Source: Clostridia bacterium (GTDB taxonomy: Bacteria > Bacillota > Clostridia > Oscillospirales > Butyricicoccaceae). From it: a stretch of DNA of 37,728 nt. The stretch lies in assembly GCA_017455565.1 (NCBI GenBank), contig JAFSZV010000037.1, positions 1-37,728 of the forward strand, in the 5' to 3' direction. Below the pieces are notes generated by a model. The model was given only the letters and a program-made list of their open reading frames with translations, was not told where the DNA came from and made no database searches. Shown in pieces: positions 24,948-33,374 of the stretch (its first letter is position 1; every line of letters begins with the position of its first letter). The position numbers and the translations under genes are program-made.

Positions 24948-25289
24948 TCAGCCCAGCCGCGCTGCCCGAAGGGGATCGTCCCAAAAAATGACGCCCCCCA
25001 GCTCCCGGGCCAAAGCGTCGGCATGGTCCCGCAGCGTCTTCAAAAAGGCCGTCTCCCGCGTTTTCGAGCGGCGTCCCTTTGCCTCATAGATCACCCTCTG
25101 GGCGACTGCGTCATAGGACACGGCGTAATCCTCCCCGTCCCGATGAGGGAAAAAGCTCACGCCTGCGGCATACCGGATCCGCCCCCCGTCGGATTCGGCA
25201 GTCAGCCACACCGAAACGCCCCGCCGCGCGACCCCGTTATATTCGCACCGGGCGGAAAAAAACTGCTGATATATGTCCACGGCCTTCAC
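24948..25289 (-). CDS. Hypothetical protein
   Basis: A 113-residue protein of no family I recognise. It looks globular and mixed alpha/beta (YQQFFSARCEYNGVARRGVS; YAAGVSFFPHRDGEDYAVSY) with a basic helix-rich C-terminal half (KGRRSKTRETAFLKTLRDHA). No signal peptide or membrane segment. I chose GTG 25289 because GGGAGG lies seven bases upstream; the frame is open further to 25403, but no ribosome binding site supports that. It sits between the tRNA-Asp promoter and a divergent promoter pair. Confidence 0.6.
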   Translation of the reverse strand: MKAVDIYQQFFSARCEYNGVARRGVSVWLTAESDGGRIRYAAGVSFFPHRDGEDYAVSYDAVAQRVIYEAKGRRSKTRETAFLKTLRDHADALARELGGVIFWDDPLRAARLG

Positions 25290-25312
25290 GATCCCGCCTC
25301 CCTTCGACAAAT

Positions 25313-25342
25313 AGCATAGCAAACGGCGGCGGCTCCTGTCAA
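25313..25342 (-). promoter_or_regulatory. Possible promoter of the hypothetical gene at 24948
   Basis: Minus-strand TTGACA (25337-25342), an 18-bp spacer and TATGCT (25313-25318), about 25 bp before the GTG start. Confidence 0.5.
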
Positions 25343-25392
25343 TCCCGCCGCGCAGAAATTCGCGGTCCGGCGCGGTTTTCCATGCCCGCGTC

Positions 25393-25421
25393 TTGTGGCG
25401 CACGCCGACCTGTGGTAAAAT
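25393..25421 (+). promoter_or_regulatory. Possible promoter of the gene at 25477
   Basis: TTGTGG (25393-25398), a 17-bp spacer and TAAAAT (25416-25421). If real, translation cannot start at the upstream in-frame ATG near 25420. Confidence 0.5.
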
Positions 25422-25476
25422 GATAGAAAAGCAGCAGCAAAGCGGGATCTGTGCGAAAGGCGGCGGGAAAGAACAG

Positions 25477-26034
25477 ATGAAGATTTACGAAAGCTGGATC
25501 CGGGCGCATTTGCCGCAGGAACTGGCCGACCGGCCCATCGACGTTTTCCTCGGGAAATATCTGGACGGCCTGGCCGTGATGCAGGAAGGGGAACGCGGCG
25601 TCCCAGATGCCGTAGTCTTTCAGGCGAAAGACGAGGAGAAACTGCGCCTTTGGCAGTTTGAGACCGTATGCCGCTTTATCGAGGAGAACGATCCGCCCCC
25701 GCAGAAAATCTGGCGCTATTCCAGGGATCACGTCGAGAACGGCAAGTGGTTCTATATCGAACGGCGCCATTACGACTATAACGCCATCGAAGACGCCCGG
25801 CTTTTCGGCTTTGAATGTTTTCTTCGCAGGATGAAAGCGGGATTTCCGCCGGCGCTGTGGGAAGAGCGCGTGCGCGAGCATGTTCGCCTGATGAATTGGT
25901 GGTACACGGTGCCGCACTGGGACTATGACCGGAAAAATCTCCGCTTTATCGAGATCAGCGGCTCTTTAGAGCACGACGAAGGCGACGGTACGGAAGAGCC
26001 GCGGCCGGGCTCGGTCATCCGAATCATCGACTGA
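25477..26034 (+). CDS. Hypothetical protein, acidic and aromatic-rich
   Basis: A 185-residue protein I cannot assign. It is rich in Trp, Tyr and acidic residues (ENGKWFYIERRHYDYNAIED; RLMNWWYTVPHWDYDRKN) and has no signal peptide or membrane helix. The make-up is like that of small immunity or accessory proteins, but this is only an impression. ATG 25477 follows a weak ggga site; the frame is open to 25393. The next gene starts 54 bases downstream in the same direction, so the two may be co-transcribed. Confidence 0.6.
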   Translation: MKIYESWIRAHLPQELADRPIDVFLGKYLDGLAVMQEGERGVPDAVVFQAKDEEKLRLWQFETVCRFIEENDPPPQKIWRYSRDHVENGKWFYIERRHYDYNAIEDARLFGFECFLRRMKAGFPPALWEERVREHVRLMNWWYTVPHWDYDRKNLRFIEISGSLEHDEGDGTEEPRPGSVIRIID

Positions 26035-26088
26035 CGGGAGTTTTGCCCCGATTCAGCATCCTCTGCGGCTGACAGAAAGGGAACGGCA

Positions 26089-27333
26089 ATGAAAGAATTG
26101 AAACGGTCTTACGACTGGAATTGGGACGCTTGGTTCTGGCTGGATCAGGAAGAATTTGAAGACGGGTGGAAGATTGGTCAATGCCGCTATCGTGTGGAAA
26201 AAGCGGTGGGGCGGGACACCGCCGGTAAGCTGTTCCTCATGGTCTGGATCAATCACGATCGATCTGACTGGCACAAATTTACGCAGGATTTTTTTGAGAT
26301 CGACTTCAGCGAATACGTGGCGCTTCTTGACCGGGCGATCACGCAGGGCAAGGTCAAAGCGGAGGATCGCCGGCGTCTCATCGAAAAGGCAAAGGCCTCG
26401 TCTGTTCCACCCTGGGACAGCCGCAAAGCCGTCGTGGTTTACCGGGACGGCCGTTTTACACTGGGTCAAAAGGACGAAAAGCCCTATCTCATTGCCGCCG
26501 GAAAAACATATCTGCTGACCTGCCACCCTTATGAGCCGTGTTTGTATATCACCGATGAAAGCGGCTTCAAAACAGCGGTGCACAACGCCTTCGACCCCTT
26601 TGATGTGCTGGATTCGTTTTATGCGGGACGCACGGTCACGTCGATCACGGGCCTTGAATACGATGCGCGGGATTTCTGCGTTATGGCCGAATACGCCGCC
26701 GGCATGGGAAACATCGGCATCGGCGACGCAGAGCGGGTGTTTGCCGGGAGGGTGAAAGAAAAGTCCAAAAAGGCGCATCCCGAAGAGGACCCCGTTTGGG
26801 TGAAAGAAAATCCAAAAGACACACGCCCCGAAGCAAGTCATATTTTACGGGACGATCCCTTTTACGAACTGATCGCCGGATATCCCGCCTGTGTGGTCGA
26901 CTATTGCATCATAAAGGATGACCTGCCCCATCACGGTTGCGAATCCCACCGCCGCGCGCTTTCCTTTGCGTGCCGTGCGCTTCTGAAAGGCAGCGGGGGC
27001 GAGGACGGGTGGCATTACAACCTCAGCAAGGCGTCCGCGAAAAAGATCGACGCCCGGGAGCTTTTCTCGTTAAGCTATCAAGACGACAGACTGAACTATC
27101 GAAAAGCCTTTTTGTATCCGCCCCACGAAAACGAATACTCCGGCAAGGATTTTGCGAAGGTCAACGCCGTACTGTTTCCCAACGGAACCGACGGGCTGGA
27201 AGCGTATGAATGGACTACCGGCTGGTCGGACTATTTCGACGAGGGGCACGAATGGTGGGGGGCGCTGTGCCTGACCGTTTATGACAAAAGCCTTGACCGT
27301 AGCGTGATCATCCTGGCTTCTGCGACGGATTGA
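26089..27333 (+). CDS. Hypothetical protein, 414 aa
   Basis: A large soluble protein of unknown function. It starts MKELKRSYDWNWDAWFWLDQ and is rich in aromatic and acidic residues like its upstream neighbour. A central segment has spaced cysteines and histidines (YLLTCHPYEPCLYITDE; AVHNAFDPFDVLD), and the C-terminal part has DDLPHHGCESHRRALSF. No catalytic motif, signal peptide or membrane helix seen. ATG 26089 lies seven bases after aaggga. Confidence 0.65.
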   Translation: MKELKRSYDWNWDAWFWLDQEEFEDGWKIGQCRYRVEKAVGRDTAGKLFLMVWINHDRSDWHKFTQDFFEIDFSEYVALLDRAITQGKVKAEDRRRLIEKAKASSVPPWDSRKAVVVYRDGRFTLGQKDEKPYLIAAGKTYLLTCHPYEPCLYITDESGFKTAVHNAFDPFDVLDSFYAGRTVTSITGLEYDARDFCVMAEYAAGMGNIGIGDAERVFAGRVKEKSKKAHPEEDPVWVKENPKDTRPEASHILRDDPFYELIAGYPACVVDYCIIKDDLPHHGCESHRRALSFACRALLKGSGGEDGWHYNLSKASAKKIDARELFSLSYQDDRLNYRKAFLYPPHENEYSGKDFAKVNAVLFPNGTDGLEAYEWTTGWSDYFDEGHEWWGALCLTVYDKSLDRSVIILASATD

Positions 27334-27733
27334 CCGCTGGCGAGACGCAGGCTTTCCCCCGGTTCCCCGTCCATTGTCTATCAAATTACAACAGTCTTTT
27401 TTCGCTGTAAGGAATATGCTTTGACATAGGGGAACGGATCACTCCCTCCATTTTTTGCGAAGCGGAAAAAAGTTCTGACGCGCTCTGAGGCTGTCAAAAC
27501 CCGTTGCGCCGGGCTTTTTTATGATTTTGGCTCCGGCTTCCACACAGCTTCATGAAATGCGCAAGTGCAGCGGTGGCACGCCCCAAGCAGGGGTGCAGCG
27601 GGCCGGTTTCGCCGCATTTTGGCAAAAAATCGCGGCGGGCCGCGGTGTTTTTGACCCTTTTCACACAGAAAACAACCAAAAACGATCGGTAAGCAAAAGC
27701 GCCTGAAGCGATTTTGACTGTTTTGACAAGCTG

Positions 27734-27756
27734 AGAGTGCTGACGCACTCTTTTTT
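27734..27756 (+). terminator. Orphan intrinsic terminator
   Basis: 7-bp perfect arms (27734-27740 and 27745-27751), loop tgac and six Ts. No gene ends within 400 bp upstream on this strand. Confidence 0.7.
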
Positions 27757-27904
27757 GATTGATCCGCCGCTTTTGCAAAAGCAGGATATGACGCAACGCA
27801 ATCAGACAAAACAAAACAAAGGTGCTCCGTTTCCCAGGGGAAAGCTTGCTGTTTTTCACCGAGCAAAAAGGTATTAAAATCGGACAACAGAAGGAGGCAC
27901 AAGA

Positions 27905-27938
27905 AAAAACAGAAAAGAGGGCACGCTTGCGCGTGCCC
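27905..27938 (-). terminator. Terminator of the SASP gene
   Basis: 8-bp GC-rich arms (27919-27926 and 27931-27938), a 4-nt loop and a T-rich minus-strand tail. About 30 bases after the SASP stop. Confidence 0.82.
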
Positions 27939-27968
27939 CTTTCGTTCATCTGCCGCTTGCGCGACAAA

Positions 27969-28163
27969 TCACATATTCTCCTCGGCCTTTTTGATCATCT
28001 TGCGGACCATCTCGCCGCCGATGCTGCCGGCCTGCTTAGAGGTCAGCTCGCCGTTGTAGCCGTCCTTCAGATCGACGCCCACTTCGCGGGCGGTCTCCAT
28101 CTTGAACTGGCGCATCGCGTCCTTGGCGTTGGAAGACAGATTGGACTTGTTGCTGTTGGTCAT
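27969..28163 (-). CDS. Alpha/beta-type small acid-soluble spore protein
   Basis: A 64-residue SASP that coats and protects DNA in the dormant spore. The spore-protease (GPR) cleavage region ETAREVGV is near residues 23-30, and the C-terminal SASP signature is GSIGGEMVRKMIKKAEE. The gene would be expressed in the forespore under SigG. Strong ribosome binding site aaaggag. Monocistronic with its own terminator. Confidence 0.95.
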   Translation of the reverse strand: MTNSNKSNLSSNAKDAMRQFKMETAREVGVDLKDGYNGELTSKQAGSIGGEMVRKMIKKAEENM

Positions 28164-28194
28164 GGTCGTTTCTCCTTTCGTTGGATTACGACCC

Positions 28195-28220
28195 TATTTT
28201 CGGCGGGATTTCCGAAAATA
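28195..28220. repeat. Hairpin between the SASP and aminotransferase genes
   Basis: 9-bp perfect arms (28195-28203 and 28212-28220) with an 8-nt loop, no T-run. The arms end in CGG and the loop has an AAATC-like core, like the hairpin at 3527-3552. Confidence 0.45.
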
Positions 28221-28246
28221 TGACCGGAAAATTTTCCCTGCGCGAT

Positions 28247-29497
28247 TTATTTCCCCATCTCCCGCAGGGCGGCGAAGGCTTCGCCCGCGATCTCCACCGT
28301 TTCCGCAATGTCAGCGTCGGACAGGGCAGCGTTAATGAAATGATTGTGATGATTGGTAAAGAAGACGCCCCGCTTCTGGCATTCCGCGATCCACGCCTGA
28401 TGGAGCATCAGGCTGGGGTCGTCAGCCAAGCGGAGATAAAACAACGAGGGCATGCCGGTAATGTGCAGATCGTAGCCGTATTTCTTTGCCTGCTCCAGTA
28501 GGCCGTCAGCGAGCTTCTGCCCCTTGTCGATCAAAAGCTGGGGGCAGTTGAGCTTTTTCATCTTTTCAATGCAGGCGATGCCCGCGGCAAAGGGGACGGC
28601 CGACAGCCAGTAGGAACCCGTGACGCTCAGCCCCGAAACGGCGTTCTTCAAAAAGTCCTGCCCGCACAGGGCCGACACGTTATAGCCGTTGGCCAGTGCC
28701 TTGCAGAAGCAAATCAGATCGGCCTTGAAGCCGAAATAATGGTCGCTGCCCTTCATATCCATGCGGAAGCCTGCCCGCACGTCGTCGACGATGAGCACCG
28801 TGCCGTTGTCGTCGCACAGCTTACGCACCTTCTGCCAGAAGCCCTCTTTGGGAAAGGTGTTGTCGACAAAGTTGCCGTGCATATAGGGCTGGCTGATGAC
28901 CGCGGCGATCTGGCCCTTGTTTTCGGCAAAGGCCTGCTCCAGCTGCTGCTCGTCGTTCCAATCGAGATAAAGGTTGTTCTGCACCTCTTCGGGCAGAACG
29001 CCGGCGTTGTCCAGCTTCTGGCACCAAGGCGAGATGCCGTGGTAATAGCCCTTGAAAAAGATCAGTTTTTTCCGATGCGTGTAGGCCCGGGCCGCCCGCA
29101 CGGCGATGGAGGTGACATCGTTGCCGTTTTTGGCAAAAAAAGCCCAGTCGGCGCAGGCCACCGTATCCACCAAGAGTTCGGCAAAGTCGATCATCACAGC
29201 GGAGGGGGCGGTGACGCAGTCGCCCTTTTCCCGCTGCCTGCGGGCGGCCTCGTCCACGTCGGGGTCGTTATAGCCCAAAATGTTAGGGCCGTAAGCACAC
29301 ATATAGTCGATGTAGCGGTTTCCGTCGATATCCCAGAAATAGGTCCCCTGCGCTCTTTCGGAAAACTGCGGATAGGCGCTCACGGGGATAAAGCAGCCCT
29401 CGGCGGGGCCCAGATGGCCGTAAACGCCCGAGGGAATAACCCGGGCCGCCCGGTCGAACTGCGTGCGGCTTTTGGTATGGTCAAAGATGGGATGCAT
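28247..29497 (-). CDS. Class-III PLP aminotransferase, glutamate-1-semialdehyde aminomutase-like
   Basis: A 416-residue fold-type I PLP enzyme resembling HemL. The cofactor aspartate is in VLIVDDVRAGFR (D238/D239), and the Schiff-base lysine is K266 in CFCKALANGYN. Other family marks are WDIDGNRYIDYM and KNGNDVTSIAVRAARA. Divergence from HemL (no MTGFR, altered lysine loop) and the lack of other hem genes nearby argue that it acts on a different amino or oxo acid. ATG 29497 follows AAGGAGG. Second gene after an SCP2-like protein, 13 bp apart. Confidence 0.85.
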   Translation of the reverse strand: MHPIFDHTKSRTQFDRAARVIPSGVYGHLGPAEGCFIPVSAYPQFSERAQGTYFWDIDGNRYIDYMCAYGPNILGYNDPDVDEAARRQREKGDCVTAPSAVMIDFAELLVDTVACADWAFFAKNGNDVTSIAVRAARAYTHRKKLIFFKGYYHGISPWCQKLDNAGVLPEEVQNNLYLDWNDEQQLEQAFAENKGQIAAVISQPYMHGNFVDNTFPKEGFWQKVRKLCDDNGTVLIVDDVRAGFRMDMKGSDHYFGFKADLICFCKALANGYNVSALCGQDFLKNAVSGLSVTGSYWLSAVPFAAGIACIEKMKKLNCPQLLIDKGQKLADGLLEQAKKYGYDLHITGMPSLFYLRLADDPSLMLHQAWIAECQKRGVFFTNHHNHFINAALSDADIAETVEIAGEAFAALREMGK

Positions 29498-29510
29498 CGT
29501 GTTTACCTCC

Positions 29511-30263
29511 TTACGCCAAATACAGGCTGACCCTGTCGAGAATGCGGTTGACGTTGTCCAACTGACTAATCATGCCGCCCATGCGCACCTGTCCGGTACC
29601 CACACAGGTGACGGCGTTGACCTTGCCGTCAAAGAGCTGACGGGCCAGACGCATATCACAAAATTCCATCACAGAGAAGGGCCGGTCGGTGTCTTGGTGA
29701 ACGGCGGTGAGCCGGTGATCTTTCGCGTCCAGATACCCGGCGGGGCCGCCGGCGATAGAGAGCTTGATCTTCCCATCCACGATATAGGAGGCCGAAACAC
29801 GCCCCACCTCGTCTTCGTTGGCGATCTGCGCCACGGCGGAAAGAATGAGATGAAACATTAGCCGGGTGCTCACATCAAAGAACCGCTCGTCCTTCAGATC
29901 CTCTTCCGACGGGCGGAGATAGCGGGTCAAAAGATCGGTGAGTTTGGTAAACGGGCCGGTGAGAAAGCCGATCTTGGTCAAGCCCCGGGTGGGGATGGGA
30001 GTCGCCTTTCCGTCGATGATGCGGTTGAATTTTTCGCAGGAGCCCACAGGGATGCGCACGACGCACTTGTCCGCGCCCTCTTCCATGCGGCAGACGCCGT
30101 TTTCAAAAAACAGTGTGCCCGCGGGACCGCCCTTCACGTCAAAGCCCACGCTGACCTTCTGATTGCGGATGTAGGCCTGCGCCTCAGGGCTGAGGCGGCA
30201 CAGCTCGGGCAGCGCGCCCAGCACGGCGAAAAGATTGATATAGGCCAGGGTTCTCTGATCCAT
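29511..30263 (-). CDS. SCP2-like (sterol carrier domain) protein
   Basis: A 250-residue soluble protein. Residues about 38-125 look like an SCP2-type lipid-binding domain (VGFDVKGGPAGTLFFENGV; CVVRIPVGSCEKFNRIIDGK). The C-terminal half (ASYIVDGKIKLSIAGGPAGY, then FCDMRLARQLFDGK) may be a second, similar fold. No signal peptide. It probably binds a hydrophobic ligand or substrate for its operon partner, the aminotransferase downstream. Start ATG 30263, GGAG nine bases away. Confidence 0.6.
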   Translation of the reverse strand: MDQRTLAYINLFAVLGALPELCRLSPEAQAYIRNQKVSVGFDVKGGPAGTLFFENGVCRMEEGADKCVVRIPVGSCEKFNRIIDGKATPIPTRGLTKIGFLTGPFTKLTDLLTRYLRPSEEDLKDERFFDVSTRLMFHLILSAVAQIANEDEVGRVSASYIVDGKIKLSIAGGPAGYLDAKDHRLTAVHQDTDRPFSVMEFCDMRLARQLFDGKVNAVTCVGTGQVRMGGMISQLDNVNRILDRVSLYLA

Positions 30264-30331
30264 AGGGGATCTCTCCTTTGCTTTGGATTTCAGCCTCCGG
30301 ACACGTTTGAAACCGTACCCGGAACAGATTC

Positions 30332-30360
30332 ATTGTATGCTATTTTTCCCCGGATTGCAA
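30332..30360 (-). promoter_or_regulatory. Promoter of the SCP2-like/aminotransferase operon
   Basis: Minus-strand TTGCAA (30355-30360), a 17-bp spacer and TACAAT (30332-30337), divergent from the proC promoter. Confidence 0.75.
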
Positions 30361-30364
30361 GAGA

Positions 30365-30393
30365 CTTGTGCGTTTCCCACAAATTTGTTATAA
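30365..30393 (+). promoter_or_regulatory. Promoter of proC
   Basis: TTGTGC (30365-30370), a 17-bp spacer and TATAAT (30388-30393). Confidence 0.7.
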
Positions 30394-30434
30394 TAAACAG
30401 AACGGTCGATACATCGGCGCGGGGAGGGCTTTTG

Positions 30435-31241
30435 ATGGAAAAAACCTTTGGGTTCATCGGAACGGGACACATGGGCGGCGCACTGGCCGCAGCAGTCTGC
30501 CGCGGCGTTTCGCCGCAGGATGTGGTGCTGTGCAACCGCACGCCCGCCAAGGCCGCCGCGCTGGCGGAAACGCTGGGCTGCCGCACGGGATCGGCCAGCG
30601 AAGCGGCCGGATGCGATTATCTGTTTTTAGGTGTCAAACCGCAGCAGATGGCGGCGCTGCTGGCGGCGCTGCGCCCCCTTTTGCGGGATCGGCCGAACAC
30701 CGTGCTGATCTCCATGGCGGCGGGGCTGACGCTGCACCGGCTGGAGGAGCTGGCCGGTCTCCCCTTCCCCGTGGCCGTTTTGCGGATCATGCCCAATCTG
30801 CCGGTTTCGGTGGGCAGAGGCGTGGTGCTCTATGACAAAAACGCGGCCCTCTCCGACGCGGACGAGGCCGTTTTGCGCATGGCGATGGCCCCCGCCGGCC
30901 TGGTGGAACCGCTGGAGGAACGTCTGATGGACGCCGGCTCGGCGCTCTGCGGCTGCAGTCCGGCCTTTACCGCGCTGTATTTGGAGGCGTTGACCGACGG
31001 CGCCGTGGCCTGCGGCATTCCCCGGGCCGTTGCTCTTCGGCTGGCGGTGCAGGCAACGGAAGGATCCGCCGCTTTGCTCACCGAGAGCGGGCTCCATCCC
31101 GCAGCGCTCAAGGACGCCGTTTGCTCCCCCGGCGGGAGCACCATCCAAGGCGTGCGGGCACTGGAAGCCGGCGGCTTCCGTGCGGCAGTGATCGAGGCCG
31201 TCATCGCCGCCCGCGACGCCAATCTGGCGCTGGGAACATAA
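30435..31241 (+). CDS. proC: Pyrroline-5-carboxylate reductase
   Basis: A 268-residue enzyme for the last step of proline synthesis, reducing pyrroline-5-carboxylate with NAD(P)H. The Rossmann loop GTGHMG is at 9-14, followed by the conserved KPQQM and the RIMPNLPVSVG segment. The C-terminal signature DAVCSPGGSTIQGVRALE is intact. The frame is open upstream, but ATG 30435 has a ggggaggg site and gives the family N-terminus. A GNAT gene follows 45 bp downstream, possibly in the same transcript. Confidence 0.92.
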   Translation: MEKTFGFIGTGHMGGALAAAVCRGVSPQDVVLCNRTPAKAAALAETLGCRTGSASEAAGCDYLFLGVKPQQMAALLAALRPLLRDRPNTVLISMAAGLTLHRLEELAGLPFPVAVLRIMPNLPVSVGRGVVLYDKNAALSDADEAVLRMAMAPAGLVEPLEERLMDAGSALCGCSPAFTALYLEALTDGAVACGIPRAVALRLAVQATEGSAALLTESGLHPAALKDAVCSPGGSTIQGVRALEAGGFRAAVIEAVIAARDANLALGT

Positions 31242-31286
31242 CATCGCGGCACACAAACGATAAAACCCTGTTTTGGAGGTATCTGA

Positions 31287-31775
31287 ATGATCGAGATCAA
31301 AGAAACAACGCTTGCGGATATCAAACATATTCAGCGCCTTTGGGCGGACGAAGAAGTCATGCGCTTTATCGTCCCCGGCGGGGTGCATGAAACCGACGAA
31401 GCCATGCAGCAGTGGTTTCGCTGGAGCGTTTCCAACCGGCCGCTGTCAAACCACTTTTCGATTTATAAAGATGGAAATTATTGCGGCGAAGCAAGTTATG
31501 AAATCGACAAAGCGCACGGCAGCGCCGCGCTGGACATCAAACTGTTTCCCTTTGCGCGGGGCCGGGGCATTGCCGCAAAAGCCCTTTCACATGTGATCGA
31601 AGAAGCGTTTCGCAACGGCGCGGAATGCGTATGGGTCGATCCCCATCCGCAGAACGAGAAAGCCCTCGCCCTATACAAAAGACTGGGTTTCCGGCAAAAA
31701 GATATGCCGGACCATGTGATCGCACTGGGCGAAGATCCGGCTTTCTACGTCTATCTGGAGCTTTGCAAAAAATAA
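31287..31775 (+). CDS. GNAT family N-acetyltransferase
   Basis: A 162-residue GNAT of the RimJ/RimL-like type. The acetyl-CoA loop is RGRGIAAKALSHVIEEAF (the R/QxxGxG/A motif), followed by VWVDPHPQNEKALALYKRLG, the usual motif B. The acceptor is unknown; proteins or small amines are both possible. ATG 31287 follows GGAGG eight bases away. Confidence 0.87.
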   Translation: MIEIKETTLADIKHIQRLWADEEVMRFIVPGGVHETDEAMQQWFRWSVSNRPLSNHFSIYKDGNYCGEASYEIDKAHGSAALDIKLFPFARGRGIAAKALSHVIEEAFRNGAECVWVDPHPQNEKALALYKRLGFRQKDMPDHVIALGEDPAFYVYLELCKK

Positions 31776-31800
31776 GCGCGCCGCGTATTTGACAAACTGA

Positions 31801-31834
31801 AAAAAGCCGCCTGCTTTTTGCGGGCGGCTTTTTG
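31801..31834. terminator. Bidirectional terminator
   Basis: 9-bp GC stem (31807-31815 and 31821-31829, one G-T pair) flanked by A6 and T5. It serves the GNAT gene (+) and the ECF S component gene (-). Confidence 0.85.
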
Positions 31835-31842
31835 AATCCGTC

Positions 31843-32448
31843 TTATTTCTTTTTCCCCAGATGGATCAGACGAACGATTACGGGGCCGAGGATCACGTTG
31901 AACAGCAGCTCAAACAGGAAGTTTCCGCCCACCAGGCCCAGGATCATGTACTTGCCGAGATTGAACTGGATGCCCAGCTGCTCGGCCCAGCCCTGTCCCC
32001 AGGCGGTGACGGTGGGCAGGAAGAAGATCAGGCAGCCCAGCAGGAACACGCCGGTGTTGACCACGGGGCACACGACGGCGGCCACGATCACGGCCAGCGT
32101 CTCATTTTTCTTTGTAAGCAGGCTGTAGACCCATCCGGTCAAAAAGCCCGCCAGCGCGCCCTTTGCCAGAACGGTGAGCACCGTGCCCAGCGGGTTGACC
32201 GCCATAAAGGGGGAGGCATCGCCTGAGAGCAGCACCGCCACGCCGAACACCAGGCCCAGCCATGTCCCAGCCAGCTTGCCATAAAGCGCGGCGCCAATGA
32301 CGATGGGGATGAGCACCAAAGAGATGGAGAAGGGTCCGAAGCGGATCACACTCCCCAGAAGCTGCAGCACCACCACGATGGCGGTGAAGAGAGCAATGCC
32401 CGTCAGCTTGCGGATGTCTGTCTGCCGAGAGGTTTCTTTGTTTTCCAT
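31843..32448 (-). CDS. ECF transporter S component, probably for pantothenate
   Basis: A 201-residue membrane protein with about six hydrophobic helices and the N-terminal KLTGIALFTAIVVVLQLLG pattern of ECF substrate-binding subunits. It would bind one vitamin and use the shared EcfA-EcfA'-EcfT module, which is not in this window. The gene next upstream is coaX, so pantothenate is the likely substrate. This substrate is inferred from neighbourhood only. Start ATG 32448. Confidence 0.8.
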   Translation of the reverse strand: MENKETSRQTDIRKLTGIALFTAIVVVLQLLGSVIRFGPFSISLVLIPIVIGAALYGKLAGTWLGLVFGVAVLLSGDASPFMAVNPLGTVLTVLAKGALAGFLTGWVYSLLTKKNETLAVIVAAVVCPVVNTGVFLLGCLIFFLPTVTAWGQGWAEQLGIQFNLGKYMILGLVGGNFLFELLFNVILGPVIVRLIHLGKKK

Positions 32449-32533
32449 GGTTTTTCTCCTTTTCCGCTGCCGCTTCGCCTTGCAAATGCAGCGCGGGTTT
32501 GTATTTATGAAATCGCCCGGGGCGTTTCATACG

Positions 32534-33310
32534 TTATTTGCGCGGTCTGCGGTTGCGCTCCCACACTAGGTGCAGGCCCTTCAGCACCAGATCGGGCTCG
32601 TGGCGGATCTCTGATTCGCAATGCGGCAGGATCAAAGGTGCCATGTCGCCGGCGGCAATGACGGGAAGCTCTTCCTTACCATACGCCTCCCGCACGCGGG
32701 CCAGCAGGCCGTCGGCCATGGCGGCCGCACCGAAGACCACGCCGCTGTTCATGGCGTCCACGGTGTTGCGGCCCAGAAGCGACCTGGGTGGTTCCAGCGC
32801 AATGGTGGGCAGCTCGCCTGCCAGCGCAGACAGCGCGTCCAGCCCCGGCTGCACGCCCGGGCAGATCATCACGCCGCAAAGCTGGCCCTTTTCGTCCAGA
32901 TAAGCCAGCGTGGTGGCCGCGCCGAAGCCCAGCACCGCCAGCGGCGGTTTTTGCAGGTGCAACGCCCCGATGCAGCAAGCAGCAATGTCACCCCCAAGCT
33001 GCGAAGGGATATCGGCCCGGATGTCCAGACCGGTACGCACACCCGGGCCAAGAAACACCGGCCTGACGCCGCAGATCCGTTCCACCGCCCCGGCCATCAC
33101 GGCGTTGAGCGGTTTGGACACTGAGGAGAGCACCGCGCCCTCCATTTTGGGCTCGACGCCGCGCATCCGGAACAACTGGGCCAGCAGCACGGCATATTCG
33201 TCGGCGGTGCGCTCCCGCGACGCCGAAAGCGAAGCGCGAAAGCGCAGGGTTTCGCCGTCAAAGACGCCCAGTGTAATGGTCAGCGCTCCAATATCCGCCG
33301 TGAACAGCAT
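32534..33310 (-). CDS. coaX: Type III pantothenate kinase (divergent)
   Basis: A 258-residue ASKHA-fold kinase for the first step of CoA synthesis. Conserved parts are LFTADIG at the N-terminus, GFGAATTLAYLDEKG, ICPGVQPGLDALSALAG and RNTVDAMNSGVVFGAAAM. The phosphate loop, usually DxGNTN, reads DIGALT here, and the usual GADR motif reads GGDI, so activity is uncertain. ATG 33310 has GGAG ten bases upstream and gives the family start; an in-frame TTG at 33334 is less likely. It precedes the ECF S component gene. Confidence 0.8.
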   Translation of the reverse strand: MLFTADIGALTITLGVFDGETLRFRASLSASRERTADEYAVLLAQLFRMRGVEPKMEGAVLSSVSKPLNAVMAGAVERICGVRPVFLGPGVRTGLDIRADIPSQLGGDIAACCIGALHLQKPPLAVLGFGAATTLAYLDEKGQLCGVMICPGVQPGLDALSALAGELPTIALEPPRSLLGRNTVDAMNSGVVFGAAAMADGLLARVREAYGKEELPVIAAGDMAPLILPHCESEIRHEPDLVLKGLHLVWERNRRPRK

Positions 33311-33374
33311 AATGCATCCGCTCCGATCTGTCAATCAACTTGCGTGTTTTTCAGTGAATTTTCACAAAAAGCGC

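Larger units (their letters stand above)
27334..27968. other. Gene-free stretch of about 630 bp
   Basis: No frame here has both a ribosome binding site and protein-like composition; the open minus frames are cysteine- and phenylalanine-rich and run through hairpins. It holds a weak GC hairpin with a T-run near 27499-27521, a good plus-strand terminator at 27734-27756 and the SASP terminator. An untranslated transcript ending at 27756 is possible. Confidence 0.5.

Noticed and set aside
24687..27333. Genomic island integrated at the tRNA-Asp/tRNA-Thr genes
   Set aside because: I found no integrase and no direct repeat of a tRNA 3' end nearby.
27494..27967. 157-codon minus frame in the 27.3-28.0 kb gap
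   Set aside because: It would include the SASP terminator hairpin, has no ribosome binding site and an odd Cys/Phe-rich make-up.
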